Below, in pieces: positions 18,891 through 27,450 of a stretch of DNA of 64,000 nucleotides. The notes beneath the pieces were generated by a model that saw only the letters and a list, made by a program, of their open reading frames with translations, ran no database searches and was not told the origin of the DNA. Every line of letters starts with the position of its first letter. The first letter of the stretch is position 1. The position numbers were made by a program, and so were the translations under genes. Origin of the DNA: a bacterium 1XD21-13 (GTDB taxonomy: Bacteria > Bacillota > Clostridia > Lachnospirales > Lachnospiraceae); NCBI GenBank assembly GCA_009917555.1, contig QZDX01000005.1:1-64000 (forward strand), written 5' to 3'.

Positions 18891-20312
18891 ATGGGAGAGG
18901 TATTTTACAATCTGGCATTTGATTTTGGAGCATCCAGTGGAAGAATGGTTCTGTGCAAGCTGGAGGATGGAAAGCTGGAGCTTGAAGAGCTGCACCGTTT
19001 TCCAAACAATGAGATACGGATCGGAGGTCATATTTACTGGGATCTGTTCCGACTGTATCACGAGATGAAGCAGGGGCTTAAGAAGGCGGCCGCAAAAAAG
19101 GTTCCCATTCAGAGCCTGGCTGTGGATACCTGGGGTGTGGATTACGGCCTGCTTGACAAGGACGGCAACCTGATTGGCAATCCGGTGAATTACCGGGATT
19201 CCAGAACAGACGGCATGATGGAGGAGATTGGAAGGATCATTCCTTTGGAGGAGCTTTACAATCGAACGGGAATTGAATTTATGTATTTTAACTCCATTTT
19301 CCAGCTTTATGCGGAGAAGGGCATGCGGCCGGTGATCCTGGATAATGCCAAGCGGATTTTGTTTATGCCGGAGCTTTTCGGATATTTTCTGACAGGAATT
19401 ATGTACACGGAGTATACCTTTGCCAGCACCTCCCAGCTTCTGGATGCCAGAAAGAGAGAGTGGGATTTTGACCTGATTGAGAAGCTGGGGCTCAACAAGG
19501 AGCTGTTTGGCGACATTGTGATGCCGGGAACCATTATCGGAGATCTGCTTCCGGAGGTGGAGGAGGAGACAGGACTTTCCGGTGTAAAGGTGATTGCAGT
19601 GGGAAGCCATGATACGGCCTCCGCGGTGGCAGGCGCGCCTCTGGAATCCCAGGATGCGGCCTTCTTAAGCTGCGGAACCTGGTCTCTCCTTGGAATTGTC
19701 CTGGATGAGCCTATTTTAAATGAGACCTCTTACAAGTATAATTACACCAATGAGGGAAGCATTGACGGCAAGATTCAGTTTATGAAAAACATCAACGGAC
19801 TGTGGATTATGCAGAACCTACGGAGGAATTGGTGTGAATTTGAGAAGGAGGTATCCTTCCCGGATATTATTGAAGCGGCCCGGGCAGCTAAGAGACAGGA
19901 CTTCATCATCGATCCCAAGGACCCCAGATTTACGGCTCCTTTGAATATGATGAAGGAGATTGTGGCCTACTGTGAGGAGAAGGGACAGGGACGCCCTAAG
20001 GGCCTGGGAGAAATGGCCATGGCCATTTACAACGGCCTTACGGAGGAATACCGCAAGTCCATTGAGGGCATGGAGGAGATCACAGGCAAGACCATCCCCT
20101 GCATTAATATGGTAGGCGGAGGAATCCAGGATCAGCTGCTCTGCGAGCTGACGGCCAAGGCGACCGGTAAGCGTGTCATTGCAGGTCCCACAGAGGGATC
20201 CGTACTTGGCAACAGCATTGTGCAGTTTGTGGCCACCGGAGCAGTGAAGAGCATTGCCGAGGGGCGCGAGATTATAAAGAATTCCTTTGAACTTAAGTTT
20301 TATGAGCCGTAG
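18891..20312 (+). CDS. rhaB: Rhamnulokinase
   Basis: This 473-residue FGGY-family kinase phosphorylates L-rhamnulose to rhamnulose 1-phosphate. It shows the N-terminal ATPase phosphate motif FDFGASSGRMVL, the family-typical DTWGVDYGLLD near residue 80, and the second-domain motifs GSHDTASAVAG and FLSCGTWSLLG. The C-terminal GGGIQDQLLCELTAKATGK binds the nucleotide. GASSGR is characteristic of RhaB rather than xylulokinase or glycerol kinase. Rhamnose isomerase and aldolase genes are not in the window. GAAAGGA precedes the ATG. A DeoR regulator lies just upstream. Confidence 0.93.
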   Translation: MGEVFYNLAFDFGASSGRMVLCKLEDGKLELEELHRFPNNEIRIGGHIYWDLFRLYHEMKQGLKKAAAKKVPIQSLAVDTWGVDYGLLDKDGNLIGNPVNYRDSRTDGMMEEIGRIIPLEELYNRTGIEFMYFNSIFQLYAEKGMRPVILDNAKRILFMPELFGYFLTGIMYTEYTFASTSQLLDARKREWDFDLIEKLGLNKELFGDIVMPGTIIGDLLPEVEEETGLSGVKVIAVGSHDTASAVAGAPLESQDAAFLSCGTWSLLGIVLDEPILNETSYKYNYTNEGSIDGKIQFMKNINGLWIMQNLRRNWCEFEKEVSFPDIIEAARAAKRQDFIIDPKDPRFTAPLNMMKEIVAYCEEKGQGRPKGLGEMAMAIYNGLTEEYRKSIEGMEEITGKTIPCINMVGGGIQDQLLCELTAKATGKRVIAGPTEGSVLGNSIVQFVATGAVKSIAEGREIIKNSFELKFYEP

Positions 20313-20380
20313 GAAACACCCTACGGGTATACCTATATGCACAAAAAACATGTGCAGATCAAGGAAAGGAGGCAGGATTT

Positions 20381-21022
20381 ATGGAAACACGTATGTACAA
20401 GATTCCGGCACAGGCGGATCGAGAGGTATTGCTTCGAGTGATTCCTGGCCACTTTGCAACCAACCATTCCCACATCAATTACTATATTGACCTGGCCATG
20501 CTGAAAACGAGACAGAAGGAGGCCCAGGCGGCTGCCCGGATTCTGGCCCAGTACTGTAACTATACGGTAGTGGATACCATTGTCTGCGTGGAGGGCTGTG
20601 CGGTAATCGGGGCTTATCTGGCGGAGGAGCTGACCAATGCCGGAATTATGTCCATGAACCGGCACAAGACCATCTACATAGCAAGCCCGGAATCCCACAC
20701 GGACGGCCAGATTATCTTCCGCGATAATATGCAAATGATGATAAGAGATAAGAATGTACTGCTTCTGCTGGCAACGGCCACCACCGGAAAGACTCTGGAG
20801 CAGAACTTAAAATGCATCGAGTATTACGGCGGACGTATCCAGGGAATCAATGCCATCTTCAGTGCGGTGAGCAGGGCCCGCTCCATTGAGGTAAAGTCCA
20901 TTTTCACACAGAAGGATATTCCGGACTATCACACCTACGAATTCCAGAATTGTCCTATGTGTAAGAACAACCAGAAGGTGGATGCCATTGTGAATACCTT
21001 TGGGTACAGTAAGATAGGATAA
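20381..21022 (+). CDS. Phosphoribosyltransferase-like protein (orotate PRTase family)
   Basis: This 213-residue protein has the type I PRTase layout: an N-terminal region, a conserved VVDTIVCVEGCAVIGAYLAE segment that replaces the usual pyrophosphate loop region, and a PRPP-loop position VLLLLATATTGKTL. The canonical loop would read VLLVDDVVTTGGT, so the acidic pair is replaced by Ala-Thr, while the TTG core is kept. It ends with a CPMCKNNQKVDAIVN segment whose paired cysteines may bind a metal. Orotate transfer is unproven, and a regulatory or salvage role is possible. AAAGGAGG stands 7-8 nt before the ATG. It lies 68 nt after rhaB and ends at a strong terminator. Confidence 0.7.
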   Translation: METRMYKIPAQADREVLLRVIPGHFATNHSHINYYIDLAMLKTRQKEAQAAARILAQYCNYTVVDTIVCVEGCAVIGAYLAEELTNAGIMSMNRHKTIYIASPESHTDGQIIFRDNMQMMIRDKNVLLLLATATTGKTLEQNLKCIEYYGGRIQGINAIFSAVSRARSIEVKSIFTQKDIPDYHTYEFQNCPMCKNNQKVDAIVNTFGYSKIG

Positions 21023-21040
21023 AATAATAGAAAGCAAAGA

Positions 21041-21089
21041 AAAGCCCTTTCGGAGAAAGCCAGAAGCTCTTGGTCCGAAGGGCTTTTTT
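21041..21089 (+). terminator. Intrinsic terminator
   Basis: AAAGCCCTTTCGGA (21041-21054) pairs with TCCGAAGGGCTTT (21074-21086, one bulge) and runs into TTTTTT. Confidence 0.9.
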
Positions 21090-21253
21090 GCTGTAGAACT
21101 TTTGCGTCATTTTTGCATCATTTTTTTCAGTTGGTTTCCCTTTGTTGAATTTACCCCAGCAATGTGATAAATTAACCTTAACGGATTTCATCCGCCCGTC
21201 CCGGCAGTATGGGATATAAGACAACAAAAGACAGCGCAGCCAGGAGGAGATTC

Positions 21254-22585
21254 ATGATGGTACGGGAGTATTTGGAGCAGAATGTGTATGAAGCTCTTAA
21301 GAAACGGCTGAAATTTATTTTTGAGGAGTTTGAAAATATTTATGTATCCTTTTCCGGAGGAAAGGACAGCGGTCTGCTTCTGAATCTGGTGTTGGATTAC
21401 CGCAAGGAGTTCTTTCCGGAGAAACAGATAGGAGTGTTCCACCAGGATTTTGAGGCACAGTATACGGTAACCACAGAATATGTGAAGAGGACCTTTGAGC
21501 GGTTAAAGAAGGAAAAGGGCCTGGAGCTTTACTGGGTATGCCTGCCTATGGCTACCCGGACGGCAGTGGGAAGCTATGAGATGTACTGGTATCCCTGGGA
21601 TGACAAGAAGGAGGAGAGCTGGGTTCGAGAGCTTCCCAAGGGAGATTATGTGATACATATGGGGAAGAATCCCATGACCACCTATCACTATCGAATGCAC
21701 CAGGAGGATTTGGCCAAGCAGTTTGGACGTTGGTACCGCATGTCCCACGGAGACAAAAAAACGGTCTGTCTTCTTGGAACAAGGGCCAATGAGTCCCTTC
21801 AGAGATACAGCGGATTCCTAAATAAAAAATACGGCTATCACGGGGAATGTTGGATCAGCAGGACCTTTAAGGATGTGTGGTGCGCCTCGCCCATGTACGA
21901 CTGGTCCATTGAGGATGTGTGGCATGCCAACTATCTGTTTGCGTATGATTACAACCACCTGTATGATCTGTACTATAAGGCAGGCTTAAAGGTGTCCCAG
22001 ATGCGGGTGGCATCCCCCTTTAACGATTATTCCAAGGATTCCCTCAATCTTTACCGGGTCATTGATCCGGAGATTTGGGTGAAGCTGGTGGGACGGGTCC
22101 AGGGAGCCAATTTTGCAGCTATTTACGGAAAAACAAAGGCCATGGGGTATCGAAATGTAACCCTTCCCGAAGGTCATACCTGGAAATCCTACACTCAGTT
22201 TCTGTTAGATACCTTGCCCGCCAGGCTTCGAAATAATTACGTGAAAAAGTTCAATACCTCCATTAAATTCTGGCATGAGACAGGGGGAGGGCTGGACGAG
22301 GAGACAATCCAGGAGCTCTTGGAGCACGGCTACCACATCCGCCGGAACGGAGTTTCCAACTATACACTGAACCGAAAATCACGAATCGTATTTATCGGAA
22401 AGATCCCGGACGACACAGATGACATAAAATCTACCAAGGATATTCCCAGCTGGAAGCGGATGTGCTACTGCATTTTAAAAAATGATCACACCTGCCGGTT
22501 TATGGGCTTTGGAATCAGTCGTCAGCAGCAAAAGCAGATTGATGCCATCCGCAGCAAGTACAAGAGCCTAGAGGAACTAACATGA
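21254..22585 (+). CDS. IbrA-like PP-loop protein (PAPS reductase family, DUF3440)
   Basis: This 443-residue protein has the adenylyl-binding PP-loop SFSGGKDSG at residues 32-40, the mark of PAPS reductase/ATP-pyrophosphatase enzymes. It continues with KTVCLLGTRANESLQRYSGF, WISRTFKDVWCASPMYDWSIEDVW and a long C-terminal domain with clustered Cys and aromatic residues, matching the DUF3440/IbrA group rather than sulfate assimilation CysH. IbrA in E. coli is paired with IbrB, and here a ParB-fold gene follows 33 nt later. The biochemical role is not established; sulfur or nucleotide chemistry on DNA or protein is conceivable, as in DndC. ATG 21254 follows AGGAGG at 21242-21247. Confidence 0.8.
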   Translation: MMVREYLEQNVYEALKKRLKFIFEEFENIYVSFSGGKDSGLLLNLVLDYRKEFFPEKQIGVFHQDFEAQYTVTTEYVKRTFERLKKEKGLELYWVCLPMATRTAVGSYEMYWYPWDDKKEESWVRELPKGDYVIHMGKNPMTTYHYRMHQEDLAKQFGRWYRMSHGDKKTVCLLGTRANESLQRYSGFLNKKYGYHGECWISRTFKDVWCASPMYDWSIEDVWHANYLFAYDYNHLYDLYYKAGLKVSQMRVASPFNDYSKDSLNLYRVIDPEIWVKLVGRVQGANFAAIYGKTKAMGYRNVTLPEGHTWKSYTQFLLDTLPARLRNNYVKKFNTSIKFWHETGGGLDEETIQELLEHGYHIRRNGVSNYTLNRKSRIVFIGKIPDDTDDIKSTKDIPSWKRMCYCILKNDHTCRFMGFGISRQQQKQIDAIRSKYKSLEELT

Positions 22586-22618
22586 CAGCAAGAGGCATAC
22601 AGTGCCAGGAGATAAAGG

Positions 22619-23152
22619 ATGAAAATGAAAAGCCCTGTTTATCAGGTAATATCCGTACCAATCGGAAAAATTGAACCCAATACCTACAACCCCAATACCG
22701 TAGCGCCCCCAGAGATGAAACTGCTCTATGACAGCATCCGGGAGGATGGGTATACCATGCCCATCGTATGCTATTATGACAAAATGAGAGATATGTACAT
22801 TATTGTGGACGGCTTTCATCGCTACCGGGTGATGCTGGATTATCCGGATATCTATGAGCGGGAGGAGGGAAGGCTTCCCGTATCGGTGATTGACAAGCCC
22901 TTTGATCAGAGAATGGCCAGCACCATCCGTCATAATCGGGCAAGAGGAAGCCATGATGTGGATTTGATGAGTAATATTATCAAGGAGCTCCATGAGCTGG
23001 GGCGTTCGGATGCTTGGATTTCCAAGCATTTGGGCATGGATCGGGATGAAATTCTGAGGTTAAAGCAGATTACAGGGCTGGCAGCTCTGTTTCAGGATGT
23101 GAAGTTTGGACAGGCATGGAGACCGGCCGAGGAGGAATGGGAGGAGCCATGA
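22619..23152 (+). CDS. IbrB-like ParB/Srx-fold protein
   Basis: The 177-residue protein is a single ParB/sulfiredoxin-fold domain: VPIGKIEPNTYNPNTVAPPE, LYDSIREDGYTMPIVCYYD and the nucleotide-binding box IIVDGFHRYRVM. A helix-turn-helix-like stretch follows (DAWISKHLGMDRDEILRLK, about residues 130-150). Members of this fold bind or hydrolyse nucleotides (CTP in ParB, ATP in sulfiredoxin, ADP in some serine kinases). Its partner is the PP-loop protein just upstream. AGGAG lies 7 nt before ATG 22619. The stop overlaps the next gene's start (ATGA at 23149-23152), so translation is coupled. Confidence 0.8.
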   Translation: MKMKSPVYQVISVPIGKIEPNTYNPNTVAPPEMKLLYDSIREDGYTMPIVCYYDKMRDMYIIVDGFHRYRVMLDYPDIYEREEGRLPVSVIDKPFDQRMASTIRHNRARGSHDVDLMSNIIKELHELGRSDAWISKHLGMDRDEILRLKQITGLAALFQDVKFGQAWRPAEEEWEEP

Positions 23153-24303
23153 AATCGGAAAGAGGGAGAAGGGGAGAGACTTTTAGCTCAAGAGCGAGCC
23201 ATAAAAGAAAATGTATGCAAAGGGCGGCCCTTTTGATGCTTCTGTCTTTTGGATTATTTTTCTCCTCCATACTGACTGGGCAGGCAGCCGATACGGAGGA
23301 GGAGCTTTTAAGGGGATACGACGCCTATGAAGAGCGGTTTGCCTCCATTAAGAAAATGGGGGATCTGGAGGAGAACCAGTATGAGATTATGGAGGATCAG
23401 ATTTTCCCTATCACACTGGAAACCATACGGGCGGAGGAGCTGACACTGGTTCCCGCCATTGATCGCAGCTTAAACAGGCTGGCCCTCTTTTTTCTGGACG
23501 AGGAGGGACAGGTGGTGTATCGGTACAATCAGTTGGAGGCCAACTACCGGATGCCGGGAGAGCTTAAGCAGGCAGTGAAGGATGTAGTTGGTGTGGCTTT
23601 TTCTGATGTAAATAGGGATGGACTTAAGGATATTATTATAGTTAGCCGATGTGAAAATCCAACAGGAAATTATGCAGGGGTCCCTTACAAGGTAGGGGAC
23701 GTGATATTCCAGGGACAGGGAAGCCTTTACCGGGACTGGAGGATTTCCGACAAGATCAACCGGTTCAGTATGAACAAAAGCACCAATCAAATTTTGTTTT
23801 TTGTTCGAGACGGGATTTCCACGGAATTTTTGTATACGGCCACCACTTTGGAGGAGCTGAGGGAGCAGGGCTTTACCGTTTTTGAGGAGCAGCGGTATAC
23901 CAGGGAATTTGAGCGCCTGGGGTCTCTTCAGGTCGTGCCGGGAGTGTTTCGGATGGCCTGGTACGATTCCTTTCTCATTTATCTGGTAAATGAACAGGGC
24001 GAGATTGTCTGGAGTCTTCAGCCGATGCTGGATTATGACGGCTTGTATTCCCTGAAGGGGATCAACGGAAGGGATGTGGACGGGGACGGCATGAAGGATC
24101 TGGTGGTGCTGGCCCGCTACAGCCGGGAGGATGAATCCGGAGAGAAGGTGGTGGAAAATATCTGTTCCATCTATTATCAGAGGACCAGCGGCTTTGAGGC
24201 AGATACGGACTTTCAGAATTATTATCAGTACACAGAAGAGGATACCATGGAGGACATGATACAGAAGATTCGGGAATACTGGGGATGGCAGGTGGACAAA
24301 TGA
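23149..24303 (+). CDS. Secreted or membrane-anchored FG-GAP/VCBS-like protein
   Basis: This 384-residue protein begins with a Lys/Arg-rich segment and a hydrophobic export signal (AALLMLLSFGLFFSSILTG, about residues 26-44) ending in AQAA-type cleavage. The body has two calcium-loop-like repeats, SDVNRDGLKDIIIV and RDVDGDGMKDLVVL, as in FG-GAP/VCBS beta-propeller proteins. Its function is unknown; a surface sensor feeding the adjacent kinase is a reasonable guess from gene order. The start ATG 23149 overlaps the ParB-like gene and the stop overlaps the response regulator start, both as ATGA. Confidence 0.65.
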   Translation: MKSERGRRGETFSSRASHKRKCMQRAALLMLLSFGLFFSSILTGQAADTEEELLRGYDAYEERFASIKKMGDLEENQYEIMEDQIFPITLETIRAEELTLVPAIDRSLNRLALFFLDEEGQVVYRYNQLEANYRMPGELKQAVKDVVGVAFSDVNRDGLKDIIIVSRCENPTGNYAGVPYKVGDVIFQGQGSLYRDWRISDKINRFSMNKSTNQILFFVRDGISTEFLYTATTLEELREQGFTVFEEQRYTREFERLGSLQVVPGVFRMAWYDSFLIYLVNEQGEIVWSLQPMLDYDGLYSLKGINGRDVDGDGMKDLVVLARYSREDESGEKVVENICSIYYQRTSGFEADTDFQNYYQYTEEDTMEDMIQKIREYWGWQVDK

Positions 24304-24953
24304 TTAAGATACTGATTGTTGACGATGAAAAGCCTATCTGCGATTTGATTGACATTAACTTGTCCGCAGCAGGCTACGACTGCAAAAGTGTTCAGGACGG
24401 TCTGGCAGCCATTGATCTGATTGAACGGGAAAGCTTTGATCTGATTCTTTTGGATATTATGCTGCCGGGGGCGGACGGCTTTGATATTATGGAATACATT
24501 CGACCCTTAAAGGTGCCAGTGATTTTTATTACCGCCAGAGGAGAGGTAAAGAATAAAATCAAGGGCCTGAAGCTGGGGGCGGAGGACTATTTGGTGAAGC
24601 CCTTTGATGTGCTGGAGCTGGCGGCGCGGGTAGAGGTGGTGCTGCGCAGATTTCATAAGACGGAGCAGATTCTGAACGCAGGGGATGTGACCGTAGATCT
24701 GGAAGCCCGGAAGGTTACCAGGGCCGGAAAGCCGGTGGTGCTGACCAACAAGGAATACGGCCTTTTGGTGCTTTTTATTCGGAACAAAAATGTGGCCCTT
24801 TTTAAGGAGACTCTTTATGAGAAGGTCTGGGGAGATGAGTACCTTGCGGACAGCCGCACCCTGGAGCTTCATGTGCAGAGGCTTAGGCGCAAAATGGGCT
24901 GGGAGAAAAATCTGGTGGCGGTATATAAGGTAGGCTACCGGCTGGAGATCTAA
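24300..24953 (+). CDS. OmpR-family response regulator
   Basis: The 217-residue protein has a receiver domain (IKILIVDDEKP; phospho-acceptor Asp52 in LILLDIMLP; TARGE; Lys in YLVKPFD) and a C-terminal winged helix (KVTRAGKPVVLTNKEYGLL through DSRTLELHVQRLRRKMG, VYKVGYRLEI). It is phosphorylated by the histidine kinase encoded 59 nt downstream. Translation starts at ATG 24300, overlapping the stop of the preceding secreted-protein gene (ATGA), so sensor-like protein and regulator are made together. The target genes may be the envelope genes downstream; this is inference. Confidence 0.95.
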   Translation: MIKILIVDDEKPICDLIDINLSAAGYDCKSVQDGLAAIDLIERESFDLILLDIMLPGADGFDIMEYIRPLKVPVIFITARGEVKNKIKGLKLGAEDYLVKPFDVLELAARVEVVLRRFHKTEQILNAGDVTVDLEARKVTRAGKPVVLTNKEYGLLVLFIRNKNVALFKETLYEKVWGDEYLADSRTLELHVQRLRRKMGWEKNLVAVYKVGYRLEI

Positions 24954-24960
24954 CCGAAGT

Positions 24961-25005
24961 GACTTTACCCTTTAGCGATGTCGCGCAGCGACTATAATTA
25001 GGAGG
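24961..25005 (+). repeat. 44-bp repeated 5'-UTR element, copy 2
   Basis: It matches 1195-1238 at all but two positions plus one inserted T, including the GTCGC-gca-GCGAC hairpin, TATAAT and the terminal AGGAGG that serves the kinase GTG start at 25013. Confidence 0.75.
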
Positions 25006-25012
25006 CACGAGT

Positions 25013-26446
25013 GTGAAATTTTCCTATAAAATATTGCTAAGCTGTATCATCACCATGGCTGTGGCTTTGGGAATCGGCGGATATCTTTTTGTGAATGATG
25101 TATTTGAGGCATCCATGGAGCGGGAAATGGAGCAGGCCGCAGACGACAGTAACATTTTACAGTTTGCCTTTGAGACGGCTGCACTGAATATTCCGGCCAA
25201 GTATGATTTGCTTCAAAACTCTGCGGTAAAGGAGATTGGGGCCAATCTGGAAAAACGGGGCCAGGGTACGACCCGCTTTCTGCGCCTGTCCGATGAAAAC
25301 CGGGAGATTCTTTATTCCAGTGAAGGATTTGTGGAGGATAAGGATCTGCTGGCCAGCATTGAGAAACAGACAAGGGTTTACCGTGTGATTCATCCGGATG
25401 AACACTACTACATTCAGACGGGAACGGAAATTACGGCTCTGGATCGGACCCTGTATCTGGAAACCATGCGGGATGTGACGGCGGTTTACAAGGAGCGGAC
25501 CAGAGGCTTCTTGGTGTATCGGAATCTGATGCTGCTGATTCTCGTGGTCAGCTCTGTGATTATGTTTTTTATCTCTACCTGGCTTACGAGACCCATACGC
25601 CTTTTGACAAAGGCTGCAAAGAATATGACAGATGGGGATTACAGCTATCGGGCCGAGCAGGTGAGCAGAGATGAGATGGGACAGCTCACCCAGGATTTTA
25701 ACCATATGGCAGGGGTGCTGGAGAAAAACATTCATGATTTGGAGGCGGAGGTGCAGGCCAGGGAGGACTTTATTGCGGCCTTTTCCCACGAGCTGAAAAC
25801 ACCTCTTACAGCCGTGATCGGCTATGCGGATCTGCTGCGATCCAGGAAATTGGACGATGAAAAGCATTTCCTCTCTGCCAATTACATCTATACGGAGGGA
25901 AAGCGCCTGGAGGCTATGTCTCTGCGGCTTCTGGATATTATTGTGACGAAGCGGGGAGAGCTTACGGCCCAGGAGATAGACGTGGAGGTGCTGTTCGGCT
26001 ACCTGAAGGATATGTATGGAGAGCAGCACAAAAATCCCTTTGTATTCCAATATGAACCGGGCCGTATCTATGGAGAGGCGGATCTTCTGAAATCCGTTCT
26101 TTTGAACCTGGCAGATAACGCCTGCAAAGCCTCAGAGCCGGACCAGCCCATTGAGATCCTTGGTGAGAAACGTAAGGAAGGGTATTTCTTTGCGGTGCAA
26201 GATGAGGGAGTGGGCATTTCGGAAGAGGACTGCCAGAGAATTACGGAGGCATTTTATATGGTGGATAAGTCTCGTTCCAGAAGTCGCAATGGCGCAGGTC
26301 TGGGCCTGGCGCTCTGTTCGGAGATTTTGAAGCTTCACGGCAGCGCGCTGGAGATTACAAGCACCTTGGGGGAGGGCAGTACCTTTGCCTTTGTGATTCC
26401 CTACAAAAGACAGCCGGCTGTTCCGGAAGAGGAAGCTGTCATGTGA
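25013..26446 (+). CDS. Sensor histidine kinase
   Basis: This 477-residue membrane kinase has TM1 at about residues 5-27, an extracytoplasmic sensor loop of about 135 residues, TM2 near residues 170-192 (LMLLILVVSSVIMFFIS), a HAMP domain, the HisKA helix with phosphorylated His259 in AFSHELKTPLTAVIGY, and a HATPase domain with N-box (NLADNACKAS), DEGVGI and GAGLGLALC. It partners the OmpR-type regulator upstream. The start is GTG 25013, 7 nt after AGGAGG supplied by the repeated leader element. The ligand is unknown. Confidence 0.95.
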   Translation: MKFSYKILLSCIITMAVALGIGGYLFVNDVFEASMEREMEQAADDSNILQFAFETAALNIPAKYDLLQNSAVKEIGANLEKRGQGTTRFLRLSDENREILYSSEGFVEDKDLLASIEKQTRVYRVIHPDEHYYIQTGTEITALDRTLYLETMRDVTAVYKERTRGFLVYRNLMLLILVVSSVIMFFISTWLTRPIRLLTKAAKNMTDGDYSYRAEQVSRDEMGQLTQDFNHMAGVLEKNIHDLEAEVQAREDFIAAFSHELKTPLTAVIGYADLLRSRKLDDEKHFLSANYIYTEGKRLEAMSLRLLDIIVTKRGELTAQEIDVEVLFGYLKDMYGEQHKNPFVFQYEPGRIYGEADLLKSVLLNLADNACKASEPDQPIEILGEKRKEGYFFAVQDEGVGISEEDCQRITEAFYMVDKSRSRSRNGAGLGLALCSEILKLHGSALEITSTLGEGSTFAFVIPYKRQPAVPEEEAVM

Positions 26447-26477
26447 CCACAGGATTTATTTGCAAGGAGATAAAAGG

Positions 26478-27317
26478 ATGATGGAACGAAAGAAGGCCGG
26501 CAATCTGGCGGTGATTATACTGACGGTACTGATTCTGCTTGGAGCCGTACTGGGGCCGGAGCAGCTTGCCCGTTACAAGGATCGCTCGGCTTTAAATACA
26601 ATTACCTTTGAGGAAACGGAAAACCTCAATCAGGGCTACCGCTACACCTTGAGCAGCAATGAAAAGCTGTATCTTTTGTCAGAGTGCTTAAGCCGGCAGG
26701 TATTGCCGGAAAGTGAGCTGAGCGCTATGACCAGGGCGGAATCGGGGAGTGCGGACAGAGGCTATGAGGGGCTGATGGGCTCCTACGCCTTTGTGATCAA
26801 CAGACAGGGGCCCTCTGGGAAGGAAATTGCGGATGAGGAGATTTTTTCCATATGCAATCAGGAGCTTGAGGCCTTAAAGGAGCTTGGGATTCTCTCGGAA
26901 AGTGTTAAGGAGGTGGACCCTTCCTCCTACAGCGCTGTGCTGTATTCGGCCATTGATGTGCTGGAGCCTCAGAATAATATGGCTGTGTGGCGGGTAAGCC
27001 TTTCCACCAGCCACCAGAATGCGGATAAGGCCAACCGGCTCATTGACGCCTATATTGATGCGGATTCCGGGAAAATTTACAGCTTTTATGCCCGGACAGA
27101 CAGCTTTTGGTCTCAGATAGATCCGGAGGACATGATAGATACCTGGAGCGATTATCTGGGGCTCACGGGAAGAGAGGCTTATGCTTCGGATAACCCCTTG
27201 ATGGAAACTACCACAGACTTTGTCAAGTACCGCTTTCCGGGTATGGAGGAGCGCAGTACGATAGTTACCATTGGGTTCTATGAGGGAATCAATGAGCTCT
27301 TTATTAAGCTCACTTAA
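26478..27317 (+). CDS. Membrane-anchored hypothetical protein
   Basis: The 279-residue product has one N-terminal membrane anchor (LAVIILTVLILLGAVLGP, about residues 9-27) and an extracytoplasmic domain with no catalytic motif that I recognise. Sequence such as NMAVWRVSLSTSHQNADKANRLIDAYIDADSGKIYSFY has the spacing of PepSY/YpeB-like domains, in which a beta sheet ends in 'DADTGKI'. It follows the kinase gene by 31 nt and is likely in the same operon, so it may modulate the kinase or an envelope enzyme. AAGGAG is 8 nt before ATG 26478. Confidence 0.6.
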   Translation: MMERKKAGNLAVIILTVLILLGAVLGPEQLARYKDRSALNTITFEETENLNQGYRYTLSSNEKLYLLSECLSRQVLPESELSAMTRAESGSADRGYEGLMGSYAFVINRQGPSGKEIADEEIFSICNQELEALKELGILSESVKEVDPSSYSAVLYSAIDVLEPQNNMAVWRVSLSTSHQNADKANRLIDAYIDADSGKIYSFYARTDSFWSQIDPEDMIDTWSDYLGLTGREAYASDNPLMETTTDFVKYRFPGMEERSTIVTIGFYEGINELFIKLT

Positions 27318-27357
27318 AAATATGCAAAAATGATGCCAAAAATATGAAACTATGATG

Positions 27358-27445
27358 TTGCCCCCGAATATGCTGTAGATAGAGAGTGGAAGGAGTATGG
27401 AAGCTTCCATTTTCAAAGGATTACACACAGCATAGAAGGGGGCAA
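27358..27445 (+). promoter_or_regulatory. Inverted repeat covering the ribosome-binding site of the amidase fusion gene
   Basis: TTGCCCCCGAATATGCTGT (27358-27376) is complementary, with three mismatches, to ACAGCATAGAAGGGGGCAA (27427-27445). The 3' arm includes the purine-rich GAAGGGGG that serves as Shine-Dalgarno for ATG 27451. The loop holds a second palindrome, ATGGAAGCTTCCAT (27397-27410). Folding would hide the ribosome-binding site. Confidence 0.55.
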
Positions 27446-27450
27446 TACGA

